Positions 17,527-26,346 of a stretch of DNA of 64,000 nucleotides are shown here, one piece after another (positions within the stretch are counted from its first letter, which is position 1; each line of letters begins with the position of its first letter). The notes below the pieces were generated by a model. That model searched no databases. It was not told where the DNA came from and worked only from the letters and a program-made list of their open reading frames with translations. The translations under genes were made by a program, and so were the position numbers. This stretch comes from Actinomyces qiguomingii. GTDB lineage: Bacteria > Actinomycetota > Actinomycetes > Actinomycetales > Actinomycetaceae. Location: the NCBI RefSeq assembly GCF_004102025.1, contig NZ_CP025228.1, positions 3,924,550-3,988,549 of the forward strand, given 5' to 3'.

Positions 17527-17739
17527 GTGGCTACAACGCGACTGAGCGTGAACATCACCGACGAGACCGCACAAGCACTCAGGACCCTGGCGAAGGAGAA
17601 GGGGACCACGGTCACCGACATCGTTCGCCAGGCCACCGGCCTGCTGAAGTTCATTGACGCCGAACTGAAGGACCCCGAGCAGGTCCTTCAGATCAAGAAC
17701 ATCCGCACGAATGAGGTGTCTCGCATCAAGTTGATCTGA
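17527..17739 (+). CDS. Small ribbon-helix-helix-like protein
   Basis: 70 aa from GTG 17527 with AAGGGAGAG upstream. The sequence ATTRLSVNITDETAQALRTL then KEKGTTVTDIVRQATGLLKF fits a beta strand followed by two helices, the fold of CopG/MetJ/Arc-type DNA-binding proteins and antitoxins. A C-terminal tail (QVLQIKNIRTNEVSRIKLI) is unlike a toxin. No toxin partner follows; the next gene is serA on the other strand. It may be a solitary regulator. Confidence 0.6.
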   Translation: MATTRLSVNITDETAQALRTLAKEKGTTVTDIVRQATGLLKFIDAELKDPEQVLQIKNIRTNEVSRIKLI

Positions 17740-17854
17740 TCAAGGCATTGGTAGGGACGCAGCCAATCGCACGGTGTCGCACCGGTGGCTGCGCAAGGGC
17801 CTGGTGGCTGCGCAAGGGCACGGTTCCGGGCGCCAGGGGCGCCAGTTGCCGCCC

Positions 17855-19042
17855 TCAGGCAGCCGGTTCGAGGGCCCGGGCGGACAGGACGCCGTCAATG
17901 GCGCGCAGCTGCTCGAGCACGTCCTTGCCGAGCTCACCCTCGACGTCCACCAGCGTGACGGCGAGGTCACCGCGGGAGCGGTTGAGCAGGTTGGCGATGT
18001 TCTGGCCCCGCTCCGCCACCAGGGTAGAGACCTGGCCAACCATATTGGGCACATTTTGGTTGACGATCACCAGGCGGCGAGTGCCGGGCTCGCGCGGCAG
18101 CACCGCCTCGGGGAAGTTGACCGAGTTGTGGACCTGGCCGTCCTCAAGGAAGCCGCGCAGCTCGTCCACGGCCATGACGGCGCAGTTGCGCTCGGCCTCC
18201 TTAGTGGAGGCGCCCAGGTGCGGCAGCGAGATGCACTTGGGGTGCTTATGCACGGCGGTGGAGGGGAAGTCGCATACGTAACCACCCAGGGTGTCCTCGT
18301 CCAGGGCGGCGACGACGGCGGCCTCATCCACGATCTCGGCGCGGGCAAAGTTCAGCAGCACCGCCGTCTCCTTCATCAGAGCGATGCGCTGGGTGGAGAC
18401 CAGGCCGCGGGTGGACTCGATCAGCGGCACGTGCACCGTGAGGATGTCGGCGCGGCGGAACACCTCCTCCATGGATTCGGCGCGCTCCACCTCGGCGCTC
18501 AGGTGCCAGGCGTGCTCCACGCTGATGCCCGGGTCGAAGCCGACCACGTTCAGTCCCAGCCCAAGCGCGGCGTTGGCCACCTGCACACCGACGGCACCCA
18601 GGCCGATCACGCCCAGGGTGCGGCCGGGCAGCTCGAAGCCGACGAACTGCTTCTTGCCGGCCTCGACGGCGCGGGCGATCTCGGCGTCGTCGCCGGTGAG
18701 CTCGTGGGCGAAGCGGGCGGCGGGGATGAGGTTGCGGGAGGCGATGAACAGGCCCGCCAGTACCAGCTCCTTAACGGCGTTGGCGTTGGCGCCGGGGGTG
18801 TTGAACACCGGGATGCCGCGCTCGGTCATGGCGGCGACGGGGATGTTGTTGGTGCCGGCGCCGGCGCGGGCGATCGCCATCACCGAGTCGGGGATCGGCA
18901 CGTCGTGCAGCTTGGCCGAGCGCACCAGCAGGGCGTGGGGATTGGTGACATTGCCGCCGACGTCATAGCGGTCGTCGGGGAAGCGGGCGAGGCCGGCGCC
19001 GGAGATGGCGTTGAGGGTCTGGATGCGGAACTGCTTGGTCAT
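17855..19042 (-). CDS. serA: D-3-phosphoglycerate dehydrogenase
   Basis: 395 aa, catalysing the NAD-dependent oxidation of 3-phosphoglycerate, the first step of serine synthesis. The dinucleotide motif GVIGLGAVG is near residues 144-152, the substrate-facing arginine is in NFARAEIVDE, and the catalytic histidine is in LPHLGAST. A C-terminal ACT domain begins after RRLVIVNQN and would bind serine for feedback control. This is the short form with ACT but without the extra intervening domain of mycobacterial SerA. It follows serC by 45 bp in one operon. Confidence 0.92.
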   Translation of the reverse strand: MTKQFRIQTLNAISGAGLARFPDDRYDVGGNVTNPHALLVRSAKLHDVPIPDSVMAIARAGAGTNNIPVAAMTERGIPVFNTPGANANAVKELVLAGLFIASRNLIPAARFAHELTGDDAEIARAVEAGKKQFVGFELPGRTLGVIGLGAVGVQVANAALGLGLNVVGFDPGISVEHAWHLSAEVERAESMEEVFRRADILTVHVPLIESTRGLVSTQRIALMKETAVLLNFARAEIVDEAAVVAALDEDTLGGYVCDFPSTAVHKHPKCISLPHLGASTKEAERNCAVMAVDELRGFLEDGQVHNSVNFPEAVLPREPGTRRLVIVNQNVPNMVGQVSTLVAERGQNIANLLNRSRGDLAVTLVDVEGELGKDVLEQLRAIDGVLSARALEPAA

Positions 19043-19087
19043 GGCTGTGCCTTCTCCTGGGTTCTGCTGAGCTTCCGGGCGGGACCT

Positions 19088-20170
19088 TCAGGCGCGGGTG
19101 CGCTCGAACTCGGTCATGTAGTCGATCAGGGCGGTGATGCCGTCGGCGGGCATGGCGTTGTAGATGGAGGCGCGCATGCCGCCAACGCTGCGGTGGCCCT
19201 TGAGGTTGGTCAGGCCGGCGGCGTCGGCGCCGGTGAGGAACTCGGCGTCGAGGGCGGGGTCGGCCAAGGTGAAGGGGATGTTCATCCAGGAGCGGGAGCG
19301 GGCCTGAACGGGGTTGTTGTAGAAGTCCGAGGCGTCGATGGCGGCGTACAGGCGCTCGGCCTTGGCACGGTTGCGCTCACCCATCGCCGCCAGGCCGCCG
19401 GTGGACTCGATCCAGTGCAGGATCAGCCCGAGCAGGTAGATGGAGAAGGTGGGCGGGGTGTTGAGCATGGAATCGGCCTCCGCCATCACCTTCCAGTCCC
19501 AGATGGCGGGCACGTCCTCGCGGGCGCGGCCGAGCAGGTCCTCGCGGACGACGACGATCGCCAGGCCGGCGGGCCCGAGGTTCTTCTGGGCGCCGCCGTA
19601 GATGACGCCGAAGCGCTCGACGTCGAGAGGGCGGGAGAGGTAGGTGGAGGAGAAGTCGGCCACCAGGGGGACGTCACCGGCGTCGGGAATGTAGGGGAAC
19701 TCGACGCCGCCGATGGTCTCGTTGGGCGTGTAGTGCAGGTAGGCGGCGTCGGCGGGGACCGTGAAGGAGCCGGGCTCGGGGGTGGTGGTGTAGGCGGAGG
19801 CAGACTCGTCGGCGACGACGCGCACGTCCACGCCCTGGCGGCCGGCCTCCTTGATGGCCTTCTTTGACCACTGGCCGGTGTTGAGGTAGGCGGCAGTGGC
19901 GCCGCGGGCGGCCAGGTTCATGGGGATGGCGGAGAACTGGCCGGTGGCACCGCCGGCAAGGAACAGGATGCGGTAGCCCTCCGGGACGCCGGCGACGCGG
20001 CGGAAGGCGGCCTCGGCGTCGGCGGCGCAGGCGACGAAGTCCTTCTCGCGGTGGGAGACCTCCAGCACGCTCATGCCAGAGCCTTGCCAGTCGGTGAGCT
20101 CGGCGGCCGCCTGCTCGAGCACGGGCAGGGGCAGTTGTGCGGGGCCCGCGGAGAAGTTGTACACGCGCAT
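19088..20170 (-). CDS. serC: Phosphoserine aminotransferase
   Basis: 360 aa from ATG 20170 with GTGGAG upstream; a longer frame to 20515 adds 115 unrelated low-complexity residues. It starts MRVYNFSAGPAQLPLPVLEQ, the family signature, and carries the PLP lysine in YGGAQKNLGPAGLA. Residues such as GSGMSVLEVSHRE match SerC. It converts 3-phosphohydroxypyruvate to phosphoserine and is the upstream gene of a serC-serA operon. Confidence 0.93.
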   Translation of the reverse strand: MRVYNFSAGPAQLPLPVLEQAAAELTDWQGSGMSVLEVSHREKDFVACAADAEAAFRRVAGVPEGYRILFLAGGATGQFSAIPMNLAARGATAAYLNTGQWSKKAIKEAGRQGVDVRVVADESASAYTTTPEPGSFTVPADAAYLHYTPNETIGGVEFPYIPDAGDVPLVADFSSTYLSRPLDVERFGVIYGGAQKNLGPAGLAIVVVREDLLGRAREDVPAIWDWKVMAEADSMLNTPPTFSIYLLGLILHWIESTGGLAAMGERNRAKAERLYAAIDASDFYNNPVQARSRSWMNIPFTLADPALDAEFLTGADAAGLTNLKGHRSVGGMRASIYNAMPADGITALIDYMTEFERTRA

Positions 20171-20549
20171 GGCTCCACGATAGCCGGGGCGTGGGCCGCG
20201 GCCGTAAAGCATCTCATGGGGCGGGGGCTGAGGCTGGCTGTGAGACCGGCGACGACAGCGGGGGTGCAAGAGGCGACACCGGCTGCGTGAGGGGGCGCCG
20301 GCGACGGCCGTGACGGTGGTGGCCATGAGCGACCGACGGCGCGGTGGCGGGCTCGGCACCGGCGTCAGCGGGCAGCGGCGACTGCATCCGTCGGCAATGA
20401 GCAGGAGCGACCAAGGCTGCAGCGCCTGCGGGTACCAACGACTGCGATGGCGGACCCGAGCACCGCACGCCGCCCATTCTCGGCCAGCACGTCCCAACCC
20501 GTCCTCGGCCGACACACCACCGCCCGGCCCAGCCCGGCCCCGAAGCCGT
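20171..20549. other. Intergenic, no gene; start of the accessory island
   Basis: GC-rich sequence with no supported gene or RNA. Toward its right end (about 20480-20549) it shares phrases such as GCACGTCCCAACCC with the sequence upstream of the third 109-bp repeat copy (35230-35280), so the duplicated unit is longer than the structured core. Confidence 0.5.
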
Positions 20550-20658
20550 CTACTACGCCGGTTCGGTCTCTACTACGCCACTTAGACCTTTGCTGAAGGC
20601 CTCCGAACCCTTCAACCAACACCTAACCGGCGTACCCAACGCCCAAGTGGCGTAGTAA
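20550..20658 (+). repeat. 109-bp structured repeat, copy 1 (left boundary of island)
   Basis: The element begins CTACTACGCCGGTT and ends AAGTGGCGTAGTA. It contains two overlapping inverted pairs: ACGCCGGTT with AACCGGCGT, and CTACTACGCCACTT with AAGTGGCGTAGTA, in the order A-B-A'-B'. A central hairpin has TGAAGG paired with CCTTCA. The ISL3-family element is inserted three bases past its right end. Other copies are at 32430-32538 and 35281-35389 in the same orientation. Confidence 0.85.
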
Positions 20659-22117
20659 AGGGGCTCTTCGCGTTTAGGGGTGTAGTAGCTGTTGTCTGAA
20701 GCCTCCGGCGTGGATGAGGCTGCGGATGGTGTAGTTGGTCAGATTCCTGAAGCCCAGGGCGATGCCGCGTAGGTGCTCCAGGCGGCCGTTGACTGCTTCA
20801 GTGGGTCCGTTGGATGTGCCGCGGTGGTCGAAGTAGGCGAGTATGTCTTCGCGCCGCTGGGCCAGGGTCTTGCCCAGCGACTTCAGCTCTTCGAGGGCGT
20901 CAGGCACGCCGGTGGTGAGGGTCTGCATCACTTTCTCCATCAGGGTCTTGCCCTGGGCGGGGGCCTTGGCGCGGTAGGCGGCCATGATCTTCTGATACAC
21001 GCCCCACATGATCTCTACCGGAGTGTTGTGGGGGTCGGCGAACAGTTGTTCGAGACGCTCCCAGCCCTTGTCGCTCACCAGGCCCGCCCCGGTGCGCAGC
21101 AGCCTGCGGGCCTTGTACAGGGGGTCGTCCTTACGGCCCCGCCGCCCGGTGGTCTCGCGCTGGGTGCGGCGGCGGCACTCATCCAGCTTGTCCCCGGCCA
21201 GCGCGACCACGTGGAAGGGGTCCATGACCTCCGTCGCGCCGGGTAGGGCCTCGGCGGCGGCGGTCTTGAAGCCCGCGAACCCATCCATCGAGACCACCTC
21301 GATCCGGCTGCGCCAGTCCTCGTCGCGTTCCTGGAGCCATTGCTTGAAGGCCTGCTTGGAGCGGCCTTCGATCATGTCCAGCAGGCGGGAGGGGCCGGTA
21401 CGGTCGCGCACGGGTGTAAGGTCGATGATGACGGTGACGTACTTGTCGCCCTTGCGGGTGTGCCGCCAAACATGCTCATCCACCCCGATGACCTCCACAC
21501 CCTTCAGACGTCCAGGATCATTGATCAAGCGGTCCTTGGCCCGCTCAAGGACGGCCTCATTGGCGGTGTGCCAGGACACCCCCAGAGCTGCCGCCACACG
21601 CGAGATGGACATGAACTCCACCCCCACGGCCCGGATCGCCCACTCCTTGGCCGCCAAGGTCAGCCTCGCCCGCTTGGCGGCCGCACGAGACGCGTCCTGC
21701 CTCCACACACGCCCACAGCCCTGGCAGCGCCACCGGCGCAGCCGCACCAGCAAGTGGGTTGGGCGCCAGCCCACCGGAACATGCGCCAGCCGCCTCGCGA
21801 CGGTCCCCACCGGGGCGCCCTGGGCCCCGCAGACCCGGCAGAACGCATCCTCCTCGCAGACCTGCAGCCGACACTCCACCAGTGCACCGCCGCCATCTAT
21901 GCGCATGCCGGTGACAGTCAGTCCCAGCGCGTCCAGGCCCAGGAAACTAGCAAAATCAGGGGCAGCAAAGGTAGTCTCGGCCATGTCGAGGTCTCCGTGA
22001 TCGGTGGTGTTCAGCAACCACCAATCATCGGGGACCTCGACCCCTACCCGCCCCTGCGACACGCGCACCCACGACTACCCCACCACCACACCCTCAAACA
22101 CGAAGAGCCAGTAAAGG
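20654..22117. mobile_element. Complete ISL3-family insertion sequence with 8-bp target duplication
   Basis: The element proper is 20662-22109. Its ends are inverted repeats: GGCTCTTCGCGTTTAGGGGT on the left, and on the right the complement of GGCTCTTCGTGTTTGAGGGT. An 8-bp direct repeat AGTAAAGG flanks it (20654-20661 and 22110-22117), the expected size for ISL3. The single transposase gene is intact, so the insertion looks recent and possibly active. It sits between the 109-bp repeat and the IetAS-like pair. Confidence 0.93.
20674..21984 (-). CDS. ISL3-family transposase
   Basis: 436 aa from ATG 21984 with GGAGACC upstream; an in-frame start at 22068 is less likely. The N-terminus holds a zinc-ribbon (CRVCGAQG, CQGCGRVW) and an HTH, as in ISL3 transposases. 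The DDE core is visible in IGVDEHVWR, VSMDGFAGFK and GPTEAVNGRLEHLRG. The C-terminus RSLIHAGGFR is family-typical. Full length, with no frameshift. Confidence 0.93.
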   Translation of the reverse strand: MAETTFAAPDFASFLGLDALGLTVTGMRIDGGGALVECRLQVCEEDAFCRVCGAQGAPVGTVARRLAHVPVGWRPTHLLVRLRRWRCQGCGRVWRQDASRAAAKRARLTLAAKEWAIRAVGVEFMSISRVAAALGVSWHTANEAVLERAKDRLINDPGRLKGVEVIGVDEHVWRHTRKGDKYVTVIIDLTPVRDRTGPSRLLDMIEGRSKQAFKQWLQERDEDWRSRIEVVSMDGFAGFKTAAAEALPGATEVMDPFHVVALAGDKLDECRRRTQRETTGRRGRKDDPLYKARRLLRTGAGLVSDKGWERLEQLFADPHNTPVEIMWGVYQKIMAAYRAKAPAQGKTLMEKVMQTLTTGVPDALEELKSLGKTLAQRREDILAYFDHRGTSNGPTEAVNGRLEHLRGIALGFRNLTNYTIRSLIHAGGFRQQLLHP

Positions 22118-22205
22118 CGCTGATGACGAATGCTGCCCCCTGATTGAGTCGGTGGTCCGCGCTACCGTTACAGGAAACGCAAGCGGGAGAGGCAATCGCA
22201 GCGTT

Positions 22206-22247
22206 GCTAGCGACTCCAGCATCGCTAGCCAAGGTAGCGTTGCTAGC
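22206..22247. repeat. Three GCTAGC palindromes at 18-bp spacing upstream of ietA-like gene
   Basis: GCTAGC occurs at 22206-22211, 22224-22229 and 22242-22247, exactly 18 bp apart, within near-identical units (GCGTTGCTAGCGA). The last site ends 51 bp before the ATPase start codon. Regular spacing close to two helical turns suggests an operator array, but a simple tandem duplication is possible. Confidence 0.5.
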
Positions 22248-22298
22248 GATGACCGACCAACCTGCATGTCCGCAGATTCAGCCCCGGGAGGTGAGAGC

Positions 22299-23255
22299 AT
22301 GGCACGAGCGGATCTACTGTTGGACCTGGTTGAGGCCGAGCGCCGGGGCGACCGCGACCGTTTTCGGATCGTGGTCGAAGGCCTGATCGCCGAGGAACGC
22401 GCCAACCAGCATCACCTGCTCGCAGATCGCTTGTCTGAGATCATCACTACGACTGGGCATGGGCTGCCGCGCGATGATCATGCTGCATCGGTACGCGACC
22501 TTGTTCATGAGGTGGTGGTGCGACGGCGTCTAGATGACCTGGAACTAGCCCCGATACCTCGCCGCGTTGTGGCTGAGCTCATTGAGGAGCAGCAGCGCGC
22601 GGATCTGCTGCGCAGCTACGGGATCGAACCACGCCATCGTCTACTGTTGTCGGGTCCCCCCGGCAACGGCAAGACGAGCGTGGCCGAGGCAATCGCGGCC
22701 GAGTTGATGTTGCCCTTCTATGTGATCCGCTACGAAGGCGTGGTCTCCAGTTTCCTCGGGGAGACCGCGGCCCGGCTAGACAGCGCCTTCGAGTTCGTGC
22801 GGACACGCCGTTGCGTCCTCTTCTTCGACGAGCTCGACACGATTGCCAAGGAGCGGGCGGATGAGCATGAGACGGGGGAGATCAAGCGCGTCGTCTCCAC
22901 GCTACTGCTCCAGATCGACCGCCTGCCCCCACATGTCATCCTCGTGGGGGCGACCAACCACAGTGAGCTCCTGGACCGCGCCGCATGGCGGAGGTTCCAG
23001 GTGCGTACTGAGCTGAAGGCGCCATCGAGAGTTCAGGCAACCAGGTTCCTGGAGAGGCTCGCCGACCGACTTGGCGGGGACCTCGGCTACACGCCGCGCA
23101 CCCTGGCTGACAAGCTCGTAGGTGCGAGCTACGCCGAGTTGGAAGAGTTCGCTCTGGATGTCCGACGCCGAACGATCCTAGAGACGCCTGGCGCGGACAC
23201 ACGCAGGATCGTTAAGGAACGGCTTGAACACTGGCAGGGATCAGTTCAATCGTGA
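22299..23255 (+). CDS. AAA+ ATPase, IetA-like component of an IetAS defence pair
   Basis: 318 aa from ATG 22299 behind CGGGAGGTGAGAG. About 90 helical residues precede a classical AAA+ core: Walker A GPPGNGKT with K125, Walker B VLFFDELD with D177/E178, sensor-1 ATNH, and arginine-finger candidates in RAAWRRF. A helical lid ends the protein. The partner subtilisin-like gene overlaps its stop codon (GTGA). An AAA ATPase next to an S8 protease is the composition of ietAS, shown by others to restrict phages and first described in plasmid incompatibility. The assignment rests on gene pairing and motifs and needs a profile search. Confidence 0.75.
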   Translation: MARADLLLDLVEAERRGDRDRFRIVVEGLIAEERANQHHLLADRLSEIITTTGHGLPRDDHAASVRDLVHEVVVRRRLDDLELAPIPRRVVAELIEEQQRADLLRSYGIEPRHRLLLSGPPGNGKTSVAEAIAAELMLPFYVIRYEGVVSSFLGETAARLDSAFEFVRTRRCVLFFDELDTIAKERADEHETGEIKRVVSTLLLQIDRLPPHVILVGATNHSELLDRAAWRRFQVRTELKAPSRVQATRFLERLADRLGGDLGYTPRTLADKLVGASYAELEEFALDVRRRTILETPGADTRRIVKERLEHWQGSVQS

Positions 23256-25858
23256 CCGCGCAGATACGTCCCCTCCTGGCATTCAACCCTCCACACGTGC
23301 CTGAAGGCGGCAGGGTCAAGCCAAAGGGTCACCCGCTCCCGAAAGTCGCGGGTCCCGGAGGCAAGCGCCAGGGTGAACGACTGGGCCCCAAGTTCACAGA
23401 GCTTGTTGAGGCCTTCGCCGCCCGGCGGGTTGAGGCTGGGGCGGACACGCCAACGGAGGTGGATCCCTCGCTGGTCATCGTGCTCGACCTGGCAGGCTCA
23501 GTCCCGGACTTCCACAAAGCGGTGGACAAGATCCAGGGCCTGGAGTTTCTCGCTGAGATGCTTGGGGAGGAAGTCGATCCTGACAACGATTTCTACATGA
23601 AGGGCCGCACCGACAAGCCGGTTCAACACTCACTCTATCTCGCCATGACCAACGCGAAGGCTGTCGACCAGTTGATCAGCCTGTTCAAGCGTTGGCAGGA
23701 GGACCCTGATGCCAAGTTCGAACACGGTCTGAGCAAGTTCAAGGGCGCCTTCGCCCAACTCGCAGACATCCGTAGATGGGGAGCCGAGGATCGTGTGCGA
23801 GAGACCGGCCTCCTCAATAAGTGGCGGGAAACTCTCGACATGGTTGGTCAATCCTACAGCCCAGTGCGTGTAGAAATTGAACTGTGGTACCGCCACGACC
23901 GAGGACGGCGCTCCGGCGCTGAGCATGCGATCACACGCATCCTGGATGACTGTGGTGGGAAGATCGTCAGTCGTGCACAGATCGAGGAGATCGGATATCA
24001 CGCTCTTCTCGCGGAACTTCCTCGGCAGCAGGTGCAGACCGTCCTGGAACGCGGTCCGCAGGCGATTCGGTTGCTGAGGGCAGAAGACATTATGTTCGTA
24101 AGCCCTTTTCAGCCCATGAGCATCTCCTCGCCTCATTACTCAAAAGCCACCCCCACTTCCTTCCCTGCCAGGTACCCCAAAGATGGCAAGCCTCGGATCG
24201 CGCTCTTGGACGGGCTCCCCATGCAGAACCACGACGCTTTAGCAGGCAGGCTCCTTGTCGATGACGCCGACGGCGTTGAGGACCGCTATCAGCTCGCTGC
24301 GCGCTCACACGGCACCGCCATGGCATCCCTCATCATCCACGGAGACCTGTCCACACCGGGAGAGCCGCTGGGACGTCCGCTCTACGTGCGCCCAATCATG
24401 CAGTCAGAGGAGCAGACACCCGGGGAGTTCGTAGAACGGGTCCTGCCTGACACGCTGTTCGTGGACCTTCTTCACCGCGCCGTCAGGCGCCTTCTCGTGG
24501 GAGAGGCAGGGAGACCGGCCTGGGCGCCGACTGTCCGTATCATCAACCTGTCCATCGGTGACTCTGCGAGACCCCTCATCAAAAGAATGAGTCCAGTCGG
24601 ACGTCTTCTGGATTGGCTAACAGTCGAGCACAACGTCCTGTTCATCGTCAGCGCCGGCAACCACACGGCACCAATCTCCATCCCCACGGAGGCAGCACAG
24701 AATCAGGAAAACGCCCGATCCGCGGCGGAGCAAGCTGTCCACAACTCCGAGCTCCTCCGCGGGATCCTTCCACCGGGAGACTCCATGAACGCGTTGACCG
24801 TTGGCGCGATCCACGCCGACGGGGCACCCGATCCAGTCGAGTCCTCCACGACCTGGGATATCACTACCCCCGGCGCACCCGCCCTCTACTCGGCGACCGG
24901 CCCGGGCGTCGGACGGTCCATCAAACCAGATTTGTACCACATTGGCGGACGACTTCTTTTTACGACACCTGTGCCATCACACTCGCCAGACTCTAACATC
25001 ACCCTGTCCGCAGCTCGAGCCAGCCGAATAGGACCTGGCGTGCAGGTTGCCGCACCCGGTGACGGTGGGCATCTCAACCGAACAACATTCGATCGTGGCA
25101 CAAGCCACGCCACTGCACTCGTCACGCGGGAGGCTTCCTCACTATTCGACCTTCTGGAGACACAACACGACGGCGCGGATGCGAGAACACTTCCTAATGC
25201 CTTATTCCATCCGCTTCTCGTCAGGGCACTGCTCGTGCATTCATGCTCTTGGGGTGACTGGCGAAAAGCCATCGCCCCTCAGTCCTCGCGCAAGACACTG
25301 AGCCCACTGTTCGGCTATGGCCGCCTTGACCCTGAGCGGGCTCGAGGCGCCGTCAACCGGGCAGTCGTCGTCGCAGGAAACGAGATCGGAATCGATGAGC
25401 GTCACACGTACGAGCTGCCGCTCCCCTCGTCGATCCGCAGCAAGGCCGAGTGGCACCGGCTCGTCATCACCCTCGCCTACTGGGCGCCTACAACGCAAGG
25501 TCTCAATTCCTATCGGGCTGCGAAGGTCTACTTCACTACCCCAGATACCAAGCTCGCTGGTGGAGACCGCGTGGACGCCTATCACAACGCTGTACGGCGT
25601 GGAAGCCTCCAGCACGAGGTCATCGACGGGTCCAAGGCTATGACATTCAATGACGGTGCCACCTTCTCAATTCATGTGGAGTGCATGCGAGACGGCCAGA
25701 AGACCGGTCCCATTGAACGCATCCGCTACGCCCTCGTCGTCTCGATCGAAACGGCGACCTCGACGTCCTCAACGATCCATGACGAAGTTCGCGCTGGTCT
25801 CATCCATATGCGCGACCGGGCAGTCATCCAGCAGAGCGACCGGGTTCGCGTCAGATAG
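23252..25858 (+). CDS. Subtilisin-like serine protease, IetS-like component of an IetAS defence pair
   Basis: 868 aa from GTG 23252, overlapping the ATPase stop by 4 bp. No signal peptide, so it is cytoplasmic. Residues 1-310 form an uncharacterised N-terminal domain. The S8 catalytic triad is intact: D320 in ALLDGLPM, H353 in RSHGTAMAS, S618 in GTSHATAL; the oxyanion asparagine is N470 in VSAGNHT. A C-terminal beta-rich domain of about 180 residues follows (ELPLPSSIRSKAEWHRLVIT). Coupling to an AAA ATPase is the IetAS pattern, where ATPase and protease are both required for defence in characterised cases. The protease substrate is unknown. Confidence 0.78.
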   Translation: MTAQIRPLLAFNPPHVPEGGRVKPKGHPLPKVAGPGGKRQGERLGPKFTELVEAFAARRVEAGADTPTEVDPSLVIVLDLAGSVPDFHKAVDKIQGLEFLAEMLGEEVDPDNDFYMKGRTDKPVQHSLYLAMTNAKAVDQLISLFKRWQEDPDAKFEHGLSKFKGAFAQLADIRRWGAEDRVRETGLLNKWRETLDMVGQSYSPVRVEIELWYRHDRGRRSGAEHAITRILDDCGGKIVSRAQIEEIGYHALLAELPRQQVQTVLERGPQAIRLLRAEDIMFVSPFQPMSISSPHYSKATPTSFPARYPKDGKPRIALLDGLPMQNHDALAGRLLVDDADGVEDRYQLAARSHGTAMASLIIHGDLSTPGEPLGRPLYVRPIMQSEEQTPGEFVERVLPDTLFVDLLHRAVRRLLVGEAGRPAWAPTVRIINLSIGDSARPLIKRMSPVGRLLDWLTVEHNVLFIVSAGNHTAPISIPTEAAQNQENARSAAEQAVHNSELLRGILPPGDSMNALTVGAIHADGAPDPVESSTTWDITTPGAPALYSATGPGVGRSIKPDLYHIGGRLLFTTPVPSHSPDSNITLSAARASRIGPGVQVAAPGDGGHLNRTTFDRGTSHATALVTREASSLFDLLETQHDGADARTLPNALFHPLLVRALLVHSCSWGDWRKAIAPQSSRKTLSPLFGYGRLDPERARGAVNRAVVVAGNEIGIDERHTYELPLPSSIRSKAEWHRLVITLAYWAPTTQGLNSYRAAKVYFTTPDTKLAGGDRVDAYHNAVRRGSLQHEVIDGSKAMTFNDGATFSIHVECMRDGQKTGPIERIRYALVVSIETATSTSSTIHDEVRAGLIHMRDRAVIQQSDRVRVR

Positions 25859-25863
25859 TGGAT

Positions 25864-26304
25864 CTAATCCACCGGGAGTCGCAGGATTTCTGCCACTGCC
25901 TGGCGGTCTACCAACTGCATCGACGAGAGGTCATCCTCATGTACACCGAGCAGTCCCGCAAGCTGCGACTCAAGTTCATCGTCCGTCTCGGCTCTCTCAA
26001 GCAAAGAGGTGATGCAGGCCGCGACTTCTTCCGTAGCAAGCCCCTCCAGTGCCTTCCTCCACTCCAGCACAGTGCGATCGCGGTCGTCGACCGCTGCGTT
26101 CGACAGTCGGCGTAGTGATGCCGCGATAGCCGCGGCGTGAACGAGGATATTCAGAAGCTCCCGCTGAGCCTCTTCCGTACCAAGGTCATCACGCACAAGC
26201 CTTACGGCATCGGACAGGTCCGCAGGAGTCACCTCGCTACCGACCACCTCGTCGACCTCCCGCGGCGTCAGTTCCTCTCGTATTTCTTCATCTTGATGTG
26301 TCAC
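25864..26304 (-). CDS. Acidic helical protein, unknown
   Basis: 146 aa from GTG 26304 with GGAGGAAG upstream. Rich in Glu/Asp and Leu and predicted mostly helical (LLNILVHAAAIAASLRRLSN, ACITSLLERAETDDELESQL). No membrane segment or known motif. It lies 42 bp downstream of the 26347-26814 gene in the same direction and ends 5 bp from the IetS-like stop codon on the other strand. No function can be assigned. Confidence 0.55.
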   Translation of the reverse strand: MTHQDEEIREELTPREVDEVVGSEVTPADLSDAVRLVRDDLGTEEAQRELLNILVHAAAIAASLRRLSNAAVDDRDRTVLEWRKALEGLATEEVAACITSLLERAETDDELESQLAGLLGVHEDDLSSMQLVDRQAVAEILRLPVD

Positions 26305-26346
26305 CTTCCTCCAAAGGCGACCGGCCGCAGGCCTTCCGCGTTCCAG

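Noticed and set aside
17774-19867. A 697-aa plus-strand open frame over serA and serC
   Set aside because: It is the complement of two clearly functional enzymes and has no ribosome site or motif.
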